Assembly (NCBI RefSeq): GCF_004919085.1
Contig: NZ_STGL01000008.1
Span: forward strand, 372,001 to 436,000
Direction: 5' to 3'
DNA from: Nocardioides sp. GY 10127
GTDB taxonomy: Bacteria; Actinomycetota; Actinomycetes; Propionibacteriales; Nocardioidaceae
DNA: 64,000 nt
Shown here: positions 43,170-51,698 of the stretch, one piece after another
Layout: the number at the start of each line of letters is the position of its first letter
Position numbering within the stretch: position 1 is the first letter of the stretch
The notes under the pieces: model-generated
The model's input: the letters and a program-made list of their open reading frames with translations, nothing else
Databases searched by the model: none
What the model was told of the DNA's origin: nothing
Made by a program: the position numbers and the translations under genes

Positions 43170-46031
43170 TCAGCCGGTGTTGCGCAGGCCGGCGGAGATG
43201 CCGTTGATGGTGAGCAGCAGCGCGCGCTGGAGGTCGCTGTCCAGGACCGGCTCGGGCTCGTCGCCGGCGGTCGCGGCGGCGGCACGGGAGCGGGCCAGCA
43301 GGGAGACCTGCAGGGCGTGCAGCGGCGCCAGGTAGGCGTCGCGCAGCTCGAGGGTCTGGCGCAGCACCGGGGCTGACTCCAGGAGGGTCTTCTGCCCGGT
43401 CACGCGCAGCACCTCCTCGACGGTCCGCTCGTGCTCGGCCCGGATGAGGTCGAACAGGCCGCGCGACTCCTCGGGGACCAGCGTGTTGACGTAGCGCGAG
43501 GCGATGTCGAGGTCGGTCTTGGCCAGCGTCATCTGGACGTTCGACAGGAACGTCCGGAAGAAGTTCCACGACCCGTACATCTCGGTGAGGGCCTTCTCGC
43601 GGCCCTGCTCGCGGGCGGCGGCGAGGCCGGAGCCGACGCCGAACCAGCCGGGCAGGATGATCCGCGACTGGGTCCAGCCGAACACCCACGGGATGGCGCG
43701 CAGGTCGTCGAGCCCGCCCTCGCCGCCGGGGCGCTTGGAGGGACGCGAGCCGATGTTGAGCTTGCCCAGCTCGTCGACCGGGGTGGCGGTGACGAAGAAC
43801 GGGACCAGCGCCGGGTCGCGCACGACGGCCCGGTAGGCCACCTGCCCCTGCGAGGCCACGATGTCCATCGTGGAGTCCCAGCCGTCGAGCACGGTGCGCG
43901 GCAGCAGCGAGGTGCGGTGCAGCACCGACGCCTCGATCACCGCCGAGAGCGCGTTCTCGAGGTTGTAGCGGGCCAGGCCACGCAGCAGGTACTTGTCCGA
44001 GATGACCTCGCCCTGCTCGGTGACCTTGATCGGGCCGGTGAGCGAGCCGTACGGCTGGGAGAGGATCGCCTCCGCGCTGGGGCCGCCACCGCGGCCCACC
44101 GAGCCGCCGCGGCCGTGGAAGAGCCGCAGCTGCACGCCGTGCTTGGCGGCGATGTCGCGCAGGCCGCGCTGGGCGCGGTGGATCTGCCACTGGGACGCGG
44201 CGATGCCGGCGTCCTTGGAGGAGTCCGAGTAGCCCAGCATGATCTCCTGCACGTCCCCGCGCGCCTTGACGACGCGGCGGTAGGACGGGTCGGAGAGCAG
44301 CCCCTCGAGCAGCGGCCCGGCCAGCTCCAGCTCGGCCACGGTCTCGAACAGCGGGGCGAAGCCGAGCCGCGCGGAGGCGGGCTCGGTCTCGGAGCCGGTG
44401 TCGACCAGGCCGGCCTCGCGGGCCAGCACCACGACCGCGAACAGGTCGTCGATGTCGTGGGTCATGGAGACGATGTAGGTCTCCACGACGTCCGGGCCGA
44501 AGGTGTCCTGGGCCTCGCGGATCGTCCGCATGAGCGAGAGCGACTTCTCGGCCTGCCCGTCGCCCAGGTGGGTGCCGGAGGCGACGAGCGGACGCCGGCC
44601 GGCCATCTCGGTCGAGAGCGTGGTGATCCGCTCGGCGTGGTCGAGCTCGCCGTAGGGGGTGTCCAGCTCGCCGAGGCGGTCGTAGAGCTCGGCGAGGGCC
44701 GCGTGGTGCTTGGCGGAGTGCTCGCGCACGTCCAGCGTGGCCAGGCCCATCCCGAAGGCAGTGGCGGTGCGGATGAGGCTGAGCAGCGAGCCGTCCGCGA
44801 AGAGCTTGTCGCCGACCTCGAGCATGGAGTCGCGCATGAGGCACAGGTCCGCGACCAGCTCGTCGAACGAGGCGTAGTCGCGGCCGGGCTCGTGCGGGGT
44901 GCCGTTCACCAGGCGGTCGCGGGTGCGGATGAGGCGCACGCGGACGAAGCTGAGCTTCATCCGGTACGGCTCCTCCGCGTTGAGGCGACGGACCTTCTCG
45001 TAGGTGATCGGCAGCGCCTCGGCGTCCGCCTCGAGAGAGGCCTGGAGCGCCGCGGAGATCGGGACGATCCGGGTGGAGGCGGACGACTCGGTGAGCTCCT
45101 CCTCGACGAGGTCGATGAGCCGGCGCAGACCGAAGTCGTGCTGCTGGCCGAGCACGTCGAGGGTGACCTCGGGGGTGACGAACGGGTTGCCGTCGCGGTC
45201 GCCGCCGGCCCAGGCGCCGAAGCGCAGCGGGCGGGCGTCGGCGGGCAGCTCGATGCCGATGGTGGCGAGCTGCTCGTGCAGCTCCTCCATCAGGCCGGGG
45301 ACGACGTGGCCCTCGAGCTGGGTGAGGTAGTAGATCGCGGTGCGCGACTCGTCCTTGGGCTGCGGCTTGGCGATGCGCAGCTCGTCGGTCTGCCAGAGCA
45401 TGTCGACGAGCTGGGCCAGGCGCCGGTCGGCGCGGGCCTTGGCGGAGCCGGTGGCGCGCGGGTCCTCGGCGGCCTGGACGGTCTCGGCGACCTTGCGCAG
45501 CAGGCGCAGCACGGTGCGGCGGGACGCCTCGGTGGGGTGCGCGGTGAAGACCGGGCGGTACTCGACGCGGGCCAGCACCTCGCGCACCTCGTCGAGCGAG
45601 ATCGTGCCGGCCTCGACGGCCTCACCGATCTTCTTGACGGTGGCGGCGAGCGGGCCGTCCTCCGACGCGCTGAGCTCCTGCCAGCGGTGGAGCTGCTCGG
45701 TGACGTTGACCAGCTGGAAGTAGGCGGTGAACGCACGGGCGAGGACGACGGCCGTGGCGTCGTCCTGCTCGGCGAGCAGCGCCTCCAGCCGACCGTCCTC
45801 GGGCGTGCGCGCCAGGTGGCGGGCCTCCTCGACGAGGGCCAGGAGGTCCTCGCCCTCGTGCCGGCTCAGGGCGTCGCCGAGGAGCGTGCCGAGCTGACGC
45901 ACGGAGGCGCGGAGCGCCGCGTGCTGCTCACCGCTGCTGACCGCCTGGGCGAAGTCCGCCACGCGCGGCTCGCGCCGGTCCGCGGCGATCATCTCCTCGG
46001 GGGTGGGGTCCTCTGGGGTGTCGGGGGCCAT
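43170..46031 (-). CDS. ppc: Phosphoenolpyruvate carboxylase
   Basis: Anaplerotic enzyme adding bicarbonate to PEP to give oxaloacetate; 953 residues, full length. Key motifs are VFTAHPTEASRRTVL (catalytic His), GGDRDGNPFVT, EIMLGYSDSSKDAGI, LFHGRGGSVGRGGGPS (glycine loop) and the C-terminal GLRNTG that binds the active site. The start ATG 46031 is preferred over ATG 46040: AAGGAT lies 7 nt before it, while the upstream ATG overlaps that box. The gene is alone between an MFS gene and purB. Confidence 0.96.
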   Translation of the reverse strand: MAPDTPEDPTPEEMIAADRREPRVADFAQAVSSGEQHAALRASVRQLGTLLGDALSRHEGEDLLALVEEARHLARTPEDGRLEALLAEQDDATAVVLARAFTAYFQLVNVTEQLHRWQELSASEDGPLAATVKKIGEAVEAGTISLDEVREVLARVEYRPVFTAHPTEASRRTVLRLLRKVAETVQAAEDPRATGSAKARADRRLAQLVDMLWQTDELRIAKPQPKDESRTAIYYLTQLEGHVVPGLMEELHEQLATIGIELPADARPLRFGAWAGGDRDGNPFVTPEVTLDVLGQQHDFGLRRLIDLVEEELTESSASTRIVPISAALQASLEADAEALPITYEKVRRLNAEEPYRMKLSFVRVRLIRTRDRLVNGTPHEPGRDYASFDELVADLCLMRDSMLEVGDKLFADGSLLSLIRTATAFGMGLATLDVREHSAKHHAALAELYDRLGELDTPYGELDHAERITTLSTEMAGRRPLVASGTHLGDGQAEKSLSLMRTIREAQDTFGPDVVETYIVSMTHDIDDLFAVVVLAREAGLVDTGSETEPASARLGFAPLFETVAELELAGPLLEGLLSDPSYRRVVKARGDVQEIMLGYSDSSKDAGIAASQWQIHRAQRGLRDIAAKHGVQLRLFHGRGGSVGRGGGPSAEAILSQPYGSLTGPIKVTEQGEVISDKYLLRGLARYNLENALSAVIEASVLHRTSLLPRTVLDGWDSTMDIVASQGQVAYRAVVRDPALVPFFVTATPVDELGKLNIGSRPSKRPGGEGGLDDLRAIPWVFGWTQSRIILPGWFGVGSGLAAAREQGREKALTEMYGSWNFFRTFLSNVQMTLAKTDLDIASRYVNTLVPEESRGLFDLIRAEHERTVEEVLRVTGQKTLLESAPVLRQTLELRDAYLAPLHALQVSLLARSRAAAATAGDEPEPVLDSDLQRALLLTINGISAGLRNTG

Positions 46032-46159
46032 GTGGCCCATCCTTGCGCGCCGGGCCCAGGAGCGGCACCCCGGGTTCGGGTGGCAAGACCGTGGGCACGA
46101 TCACGCTGCGCGTGGCCCGGGGCCGGGCGGGGTCAGCGCCTGGGCCGTCCCGGGGAGCG

Positions 46160-47590
46160 TCAGAGGATGGCGCCCGGGCTGTAGACGGCCGCGTCCGGGT
46201 GCTCGGCGCACAGCTCCTCGACCGCCCGCACGACGGCCTGGGTCTGCGCGACCGCGGCCCCGGTGAAGGTGATCGGGTCGGCCACCAGGGCCTGGAGCTG
46301 GTCGGGGGTGAGCCCGAGGCGCTCGTCGGCGGCGAGCTTGGCGAAGACGTCGTTCTCGGCCTGGCCGGCGCGCATGGCCAGCGCGGTGCCGACCGCCGCC
46401 TCCTTGATCGCCTCGTGGGCGGTCTCGCGGCCGACGCCGTTGCGCACGGCGGCCATCAGCACCTTGGTGGTGGCCAGGAACGGCAGGTAGCGGTCGAGCT
46501 CGCGCTGGATGACGGCGGGGAAGGCGCCGAACTCGTCGAGCACCGTGAGGAAGGTCTGGAAGAGGCCGTCGACGGCGAAGAAGGCGTCGGGCAGCGCCAC
46601 GCGACGGACGACCGAGCAGGAGACGTCCCCCTCGTTCCACTGGTCGCCGGCGAGCTCGCCGACCATGGAGAGGTAGCCGCGGGTGACGACCGCGAGGCCG
46701 TTGACGCGCTCGCACGAGCGGGTGTTCATCTTGTGGGGCATGGCCGAGGAGCCGACCTGCCCCTCCTTGAACCCCTCGGTGACGATCTCGTTGCCGGCCA
46801 TGAGCCGGATGGTGGTGGCGAGGTTCGAGGGCGCCGCGACCGTCTGCACCAGGGCGGAGAGGACGTCGAAGTCCAGGCTGCGCGGGTAGACCTGACCGAC
46901 GCTGGTGAGCACCCGCTCGAACCCGAGGTGCGAGGCGACCCGGGACTCCAGCTCGGCCAGCTTCTCGGCGTCCCCGTCGAGGAGGTCGAGCATGTCCTGC
47001 GCCGTGCCCATGGGGCCCTTGATGCCGCGCAGCGGGTAGCGGGCCAGCAGGTCCTCCACGCGCTCGACGGAGACCAGCAGCTCGTCGGCGACGCTGGCGA
47101 ACCGCTTGCCGAGGGTCGTGGCCTGGGCGGCGACGTTGTGGGAGCGACCGGCCATCACGGTGGTCTCGTGCTCGGAGGCGAGCCGGGCGAGGCGGGCCAG
47201 CGAGGCCACGGCGCGGTCGCGGACCAGCTCGAGGGACTGCTTCACCTGGAGCTGCTCGACGTTCTCGGTGAGGTCGCGCGAGGTCATGCCCTTGTGGATG
47301 TGCTCGTGCCCGGCGAGCGCGCAGAACTCCTCGATGCGCGCCTTCACGTCGTGGCGCGTCACGCGCTCGCGGGCGGCGATCGAGGCCAGGTCGACGGCCT
47401 CCTCGCCCTGGGCGACGACCTTCTCGTAGGCCTCGACGACCCCGTCGGGAACCTCGATGCCGAGGTCCTTCTGGGCCTTGAGCACAGCGACCCAGAGCTG
47501 GCGCTCCAGCACGATCTTGTGCTCCGGCGACCAGATGGCCGCGAGGTCGGCGGCGGCGTAGCGGGTGGCGAGGACGTTCGGGACGGTCAC
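46160..47590 (-). CDS. purB: Adenylosuccinate lyase
   Basis: Catalyses two beta-eliminations of purine synthesis: SAICAR to AICAR and adenylosuccinate to AMP. The 476-residue protein has the fumarase-superfamily signature GSSAMPHKMNTRSCE (containing the flexible loop Ser), plus HIHKGMTSRDLTENVEQLQV and TTVMAGRSHNVAAQATTLG (catalytic His). Its GTG overlaps the stop of the preceding gene by 4 nt (GTGA), and there is no own ribosome site, so translation is coupled. Confidence 0.96.
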   Translation of the reverse strand: MTVPNVLATRYAAADLAAIWSPEHKIVLERQLWVAVLKAQKDLGIEVPDGVVEAYEKVVAQGEEAVDLASIAARERVTRHDVKARIEEFCALAGHEHIHKGMTSRDLTENVEQLQVKQSLELVRDRAVASLARLARLASEHETTVMAGRSHNVAAQATTLGKRFASVADELLVSVERVEDLLARYPLRGIKGPMGTAQDMLDLLDGDAEKLAELESRVASHLGFERVLTSVGQVYPRSLDFDVLSALVQTVAAPSNLATTIRLMAGNEIVTEGFKEGQVGSSAMPHKMNTRSCERVNGLAVVTRGYLSMVGELAGDQWNEGDVSCSVVRRVALPDAFFAVDGLFQTFLTVLDEFGAFPAVIQRELDRYLPFLATTKVLMAAVRNGVGRETAHEAIKEAAVGTALAMRAGQAENDVFAKLAADERLGLTPDQLQALVADPITFTGAAVAQTQAVVRAVEELCAEHPDAAVYSPGAIL

Positions 47591-48297
47591 GCGCTGGATT
47601 CTCCCACGGATGGCGGGTGACGCGGGGCTTGGGAGACCTGGTCGAAACCGTGCAGCACCCACGGGCGGCCGGGGCCGTGCGTGACGCGGGTCGCTGCGCA
47701 GGCGGGGAACCAGGGTCCGGCAGGGGCCAGGTCGAGGGTGAGGGGCTCGACCGCGGCGTCCCCGACTCCGCCGGGCACCGGCTCCGGGCGGCCGGGCCTG
47801 GCACCGGTGATCTCGGCCCCCTGGACGACGATGCCCGCGACCGTCGCGATCAGCGGCTGCGGACCGTACAGCCTGAGCACGGCCCTCAGCGTCGCGGAGG
47901 CGAACCGGCCCAGGGGCCAGGGGCCCCGCAGCCGCTCGCGCTCGGTGGCCGCGTCGGGGCCGGCCGGGAACGCTCGTCGGGTGACGAGGAGCAGCGGGAT
48001 CGCGAAGGCGTCCAGGTCGCGTGGCCCCAGGCGGGGGCGGAGGGCGAGCGCCAGGACGGCGCGGGTCTCGAAGAGGAGCGCCGAGGAGGTCCTGATCGGG
48101 GTGCCCGCCCAGCCGTTGTCCAGCAGGTGGCGGGTGGAGCGCTCGGGGACCCCCTCGCCCGCGAGCAGCTCGCGCGCCTGACGACCGGTGAGGAACGGCG
48201 GCAGGGCGGCCGCCGCCTCGGCGCGGAGGCGCGCGGCGTGGTCCTCGTCGTAGACGACCCGTGGTCCCGGCCCTGGTGCCGGCCCTGGTGCTGACAT
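47587..48297 (-). CDS. Hypothetical protein upstream of and overlapping purB, 236 aa
   Basis: I do not recognise a family. The Gly/Pro-rich start (SAPGPAPGPGPRVVYDEDHA) is followed by FLTGRQARELLAGEGVPERSTRHLLDNGW, split by turns, which looks like a small helix-turn-helix-like segment, and then strands (RTSSALLFETRAVLALALRP). No membrane segments or signal peptide. ATG 48297 lies 7 nt after TAGCGT (leaderless). Because purB begins inside its stop codon, it would be the first gene of a purB transcript. Function unknown. Confidence 0.8.
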   Translation of the reverse strand: MSAPGPAPGPGPRVVYDEDHAARLRAEAAAALPPFLTGRQARELLAGEGVPERSTRHLLDNGWAGTPIRTSSALLFETRAVLALALRPRLGPRDLDAFAIPLLLVTRRAFPAGPDAATERERLRGPWPLGRFASATLRAVLRLYGPQPLIATVAGIVVQGAEITGARPGRPEPVPGGVGDAAVEPLTLDLAPAGPWFPACAATRVTHGPGRPWVLHGFDQVSQAPRHPPSVGESSA

Positions 48298-48425
48298 GGA
48301 GGCGACGCTAGGGACGCCTGGTCGGTCTGTCAGCCGCCGTTCGCCGCGCCTGTGGATAACCGTCGGTGCGGCGGTGCGGCCGGGCCCCTGCGCGCTGCCG
48401 AGGCGCGGGTCCCCTCCCGAGCACT
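48298..48425. other. Intergenic region with a DnaA-box-like nonamer
   Basis: TGTGGATAA (48351-48359) is the reverse complement of the DnaA box TTATCCACA. A single copy is weak evidence for a function. TAGCGT of the downstream gene is at 48305-48310 (complement). No gene is seen. Confidence 0.45.
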
Positions 48426-48816
48426 CGGAAGTGGGGCCCGGGTGGGCGCAACTACCGACCGCATGCCGCCGACCCCCACCCCATCAGTAGATGGGCCCGG
48501 CCGGGCCCCATTAGCGAGTCGGCGGACTCGGGTCAGGTGCAGTCGGTAGTGGAACCCAGGCGGGCCCAACTACCGATGGGGCCTGAGCACGTTCGCTGCC
48601 GTCGGTAGATGGGCCCAGGCGGGCCCCACTACTGATGGGGCCTGAGCGCCTTCACTGCCGTCGGTAGATGGGCCCAGGCGGGCCCAACTACCGATGGGGC
48701 CTGAGCGCCTTCACTGCCATCGGTAGATGACCCCAGCCGGGCCCCACTACCGAGTCGGCGGCCTCGGGTCGGGTGGAGTCAGTAGTAGGGCCCGGGCGGG
48801 CCCCACTGCCGAGTGC
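48426..48816. repeat. Array of seven 59-bp hairpin units
   Basis: Units begin at 48426, 48485, 48544, 48603, 48662, 48721 and 48780, an exact 59-bp period; the last is cut by purD. Each has a hairpin of the type CGGTAG, then GGGCCC, a 4-nt loop, GGGCCC, and CTACCG; a 25-nt spacer follows. Spacers fall into types: units 2 and 6 share one (TCGGCGG.CTCGGGTC), units 3-5 share another (ATGGGGCCTGAGC), and unit 1 has its own. No open reading frame is supported. Confidence 0.95.
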
Positions 48817-50094
48817 TCAGAGGTGGGCGGCCTTGAGGGCGATGTCGGTGCGGTGCTGGGCGCCGTCGAACGAGATCTCACCGACCCCGGCGTAGGCGCG
48901 GTCGCGGGCGGCGGCCAGCGAGGTGTCCACGGCCACCACGGCCAGCACGCGGCCGCCCGCGGTGACGACCTCGCCCGCGTCGGAGAGCGCGGTGCCCGCG
49001 TGGATCACGTGCACGCCCTCGAGCGCCTCGGCGGCGTCGAGGCCGGCGATCACGTCGCCCTTCGAGGACGACTCCGGGTAGCCGGCCGAGGCCATGACGA
49101 CGGCGACGGCGTTGCCGTCCTTCCACGCCGGCGCCGGCACGGAGTCCAGCGTGCCGTTCGCGGCACCGAGCAGCAGCGGGGAGAGGGGCGAGTCGAGCAG
49201 GGCGAGGAGCGGCTGGGTCTCCGGGTCGCCGAACCGGGTGTTGAACTCGACGACACGGGTACCGCGGGACGTCAGCGCCAGGCCCGCGTAGAGCAGACCG
49301 GTGAACGGGGTGCCGCGGCGGGCCATCTCGTCGACGGTCGGCTGGAGGACGTCCCGCAGCACCTCCTCCACGAGCCCCTCCGGCGCCCACGGCAGGGGCG
49401 TGTACGCGCCCATCCCGCCGGTGTTGCCGCCCTCGTCGTTGTCGAAGATGCGCTTGAAGTCCTGCGCCGGCTGCAGCGGGTAGACGGTGGTGCCACGCTC
49501 CTCGTCCCAGCCGCAGATCGCGAAGAGGGAGACCTCGGGGCCGTCGAGGTACTCCTCGATGACGACCCGCTCGCAGGCGGCCGCGTGGGCCACGGCCGCG
49601 TCGCGGTCGGAGGTGACGACGACGCCCTTGCCGGCGGCCAGGCCGTCGTCCTTGACCACGTAGGGGGCGCCGAACTCGTCGAGGGCGGCGGCCACCTCCT
49701 CCGCGGTCGTGCAGGTGTACGCAGCGGCGGTCGGGACGCCGGCGGCGACCATGACCTCCTTGGCGAACGTCTTGGAGCCCTCGAGCTGCGCAGCCGCACC
49801 GGACGGGCCGAAGACCGCGACCCCGCGGGCGCGCACGACGTCCGCGACGCCCGCGACGAGCGGGGCCTCCGGGCCGACGACGACGAGGTCCGCACCCAGC
49901 GAGACCGCCAGGTCGGCGACGGCCTCGCCGTCGAGCTGGTCGACGTCGTGGAGGGTCGCCACGGCAGCGATCCCGGGGTTGCCCGGGGCGCAGTGGACCG
50001 CGGCGACGGCCGGGTCGGCCGCGAGGGCCCGCGCCAGCGCGTGCTCGCGCCCGCCGGTGCCGATGACGAGACAGGTCAGGGACGCATCGCTCAC
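48817..50094 (-). CDS. purD: Phosphoribosylamine-glycine ligase
   Basis: GAR synthetase, 425 residues, ATP-grasp fold: joins phosphoribosylamine and glycine. Motifs are VIGTGGREHALARAL at the start, APYVVKDDGLAAGKGVVV (ATP-grasp), FKRIFDNDEGGNTGGMGAYT, and EFNTRFGDPETQPLL (metal site). GTG 50094 is chosen: TAGGAT on the complement lies 8 nt before it. A TTG at 50103 is another possible start. It follows hypC by 11 nt, and its stop is followed at once by the hairpin array. Confidence 0.97.
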   Translation of the reverse strand: MSDASLTCLVIGTGGREHALARALAADPAVAAVHCAPGNPGIAAVATLHDVDQLDGEAVADLAVSLGADLVVVGPEAPLVAGVADVVRARGVAVFGPSGAAAQLEGSKTFAKEVMVAAGVPTAAAYTCTTAEEVAAALDEFGAPYVVKDDGLAAGKGVVVTSDRDAAVAHAAACERVVIEEYLDGPEVSLFAICGWDEERGTTVYPLQPAQDFKRIFDNDEGGNTGGMGAYTPLPWAPEGLVEEVLRDVLQPTVDEMARRGTPFTGLLYAGLALTSRGTRVVEFNTRFGDPETQPLLALLDSPLSPLLLGAANGTLDSVPAPAWKDGNAVAVVMASAGYPESSSKGDVIAGLDAAEALEGVHVIHAGTALSDAGEVVTAGGRVLAVVAVDTSLAAARDRAYAGVGEISFDGAQHRTDIALKAAHL

Positions 50095-50102
50095 GGGCGG
50101 CA

Positions 50103-50108
50103 ATCCTA
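50103..50108 (-). promoter_or_regulatory. Candidate -10 box of purD overlapping the hypC stop codon
   Basis: TAGGAT on the complement. Its first three bases are the TAG stop codon of hypC (50106-50108). It lies 8 nt before GTG 50094 and would give purD its own leaderless transcript. Confidence 0.5.
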
Positions 50109-50357
50109 CGAGGAGGTCGGCCCGGCGCCCATCTCGTCGAGCAGCTCACCGAACAGCGCCAGCGACTCCCGGGCCGACTCCTCGTCCAGCAGCGTCACCG
50201 CGAAGCCGTTCTGGAGCAGCACCCAGTCCCCCACGTCCGCCTCCGGCAGGTAGGTCAGCCGCGTGGTGCGACGGGCGTCCCCCTGCTCCACCACGGCCGA
50301 GCGCAGCGGCGGCACCCCGCTCACCTCCACGATCCTCGCGGGCACTCCCAGGCACAT
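50106..50357 (-). CDS. hypC: Hydrogenase maturation chaperone HypC/HupF
   Basis: An 83-residue chaperone that carries the Fe(CN)2CO group with HypD to the large subunit. It begins MCLGVPARIVEV; Cys 2 and the CLGVP motif are essential in the family. The rest forms a small beta-barrel. GAGGAGG lies 6 nt before ATG 50357, and the gene starts 1 nt after the stop of the large-subunit-like gene. hypD, needed for its action, is not in the window. Confidence 0.94.
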   Translation of the reverse strand: MCLGVPARIVEVSGVPPLRSAVVEQGDARRTTRLTYLPEADVGDWVLLQNGFAVTLLDEESARESLALFGELLDEMGAGPTSS

Positions 50358-50358
50358 C

Positions 50359-51642
50359 TCAGGCCTCCTCGGCGACGGTCAGGTGCATGCCGCCCACCGG
50401 GGCGGAGGAGCAGGGCAGGCACGGGTCGGCAGCGCGGACGGCGGCCTCCAGACCCGACCCCACGCCCGCCCGCAGCAGCGCGGACAGCAGCTCCCCCAGC
50501 CACCGCTCGTTCTGCGCGGTCGGGGTGGTGATCCGGGCGTCGGCCAGCCGGCCGTCGGCGTCCGCGACGTACAGGTGCACCAGCAGCCCGCGCGCGCCGT
50601 CGACCCAGCCGACGCCCGTGCCGCCCGCAGCCGGCGGGACCACCGGCGGCGCGGTCATGTCGTCGGCGGAGGTGAGTGCCGGGTCCTCCAGGAGCGCCGC
50701 CGCCACCTCCAGCGCGTGCAGCAGGACGACGGCCCGGGCGGTCGTCGCCCCGCCGGCCGCGGCCCCGGGCCGAGCGGCCAGCCACGCCCGGCGGGCCCGC
50801 TCGGCCCGCGGCGTGCTGAGCGCGGCCACCCGCAGCTGCGCCAGGGGGCCGACCCGGTAGGCCCCGCCGACCCGCCCGTCGCCGGGCGTGCCGAGGTAGG
50901 TGAGGAACGTCCGGGGCGCGCTCGCGCCGGGCCGCTCCTCGCTCACCAGGGCCGGCCAGGCCGAGGGCGCGACGTCGGCGACGACGAGTCGGCCCTCGGC
51001 GTCCCGGCCGCGCAGCCGGGTGCCGAGCAGGTCGAGCCGGCCGTCCTCGTCCACCAGCGCCAGGTCGTGGCCGGCGAACGGCGGCAGCCCGTCCCCCTGC
51101 TCCGCCGAGGCGGCGCCCCGCAGGAGCGCGGCGGCCGCGTCCAGGGCGTCGGCGACCGGGCCGCGCAGCCCGGCCACCCGGGCGGCGTCGAGCGGGCCGG
51201 TCGAGCCGCCCGGCACCGCGCAGACGGGGAAGTGTCGGTCGCCCGAGGCCGCCGCCACCAGGCGCGTCGCGGCCGCGTGGACAGCCCGTGCCTCGGGGCC
51301 GGAGACGTGCGTGAGGTGCCGCGCGTGCTCCTGCGCGACCGTCGCGTGGTGGAGGAGCCGCCGGCGGGCCCGGGCCGTCGCCGAGGACACGTCCAGCCCG
51401 GTCAGCGACTCCAGCGCGCGGACGCCGGCCAGGTGGTGCGCGGCCGGGCAGATGCCGCACAGCCGCTCCACGATCCGCGGCACGTCGGTCACCGGCCGGC
51501 CGCGCAGCAGCGGCTCGATCCGCGGCAGCGAGTCCAGCGCGAACCGCGCCTCCGCCCACGCACCGTCCGCCCCGCGGCGCGCCAGCACCTGCGCGGCGTC
51601 CGCGTCGACCACGGCGTCGAGCCGCAGCGTCCGGGTGCTCAC
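50359..51642 (-). CDS. [NiFe]-hydrogenase large-subunit-like protein, no partner small subunit
   Basis: A 427-residue homologue of hydrogenase large subunits, about 150 residues shorter than the true subunit in this cluster. It keeps both cysteine pairs for the NiFe centre: VERLCGICPAAHHLAG (Cys 62, Cys 65) and ADPCLPCSSAPVGG (Cys 408, Cys 411). It lacks the N-terminal RIEGHLR motif and the His that follows DPCxxC and marks the protease cleavage site; the tail after Cys 411 is 16 residues. HupK/HoxV-like scaffold function is the best guess; a catalytic role is possible. It is the gene just before hypC. Confidence 0.85.
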   Translation of the reverse strand: MSTRTLRLDAVVDADAAQVLARRGADGAWAEARFALDSLPRIEPLLRGRPVTDVPRIVERLCGICPAAHHLAGVRALESLTGLDVSSATARARRRLLHHATVAQEHARHLTHVSGPEARAVHAAATRLVAAASGDRHFPVCAVPGGSTGPLDAARVAGLRGPVADALDAAAALLRGAASAEQGDGLPPFAGHDLALVDEDGRLDLLGTRLRGRDAEGRLVVADVAPSAWPALVSEERPGASAPRTFLTYLGTPGDGRVGGAYRVGPLAQLRVAALSTPRAERARRAWLAARPGAAAGGATTARAVVLLHALEVAAALLEDPALTSADDMTAPPVVPPAAGGTGVGWVDGARGLLVHLYVADADGRLADARITTPTAQNERWLGELLSALLRAGVGSGLEAAVRAADPCLPCSSAPVGGMHLTVAEEA

Positions 51643-51698
51643 GCGGCACCCCCCGTGGCGCCCGCCGGCGACAGACTGACCAGTGCCAGACTGATCCC

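Noticed and set aside
48426..48816. Integron attC (59-base element) array
   Set aside because: The period is 59 bp and GCCCAAC in two units fits RYYYAAC, but there is no integrase, no cassette gene between units, and no paired GTTRRRY on the same strand in most units. Length agreement is a coincidence.
48426..48816. CRISPR array
   Set aside because: Repeats are 34-nt hairpins that vary between units, spacers are shared rather than unique, and no cas genes are present.
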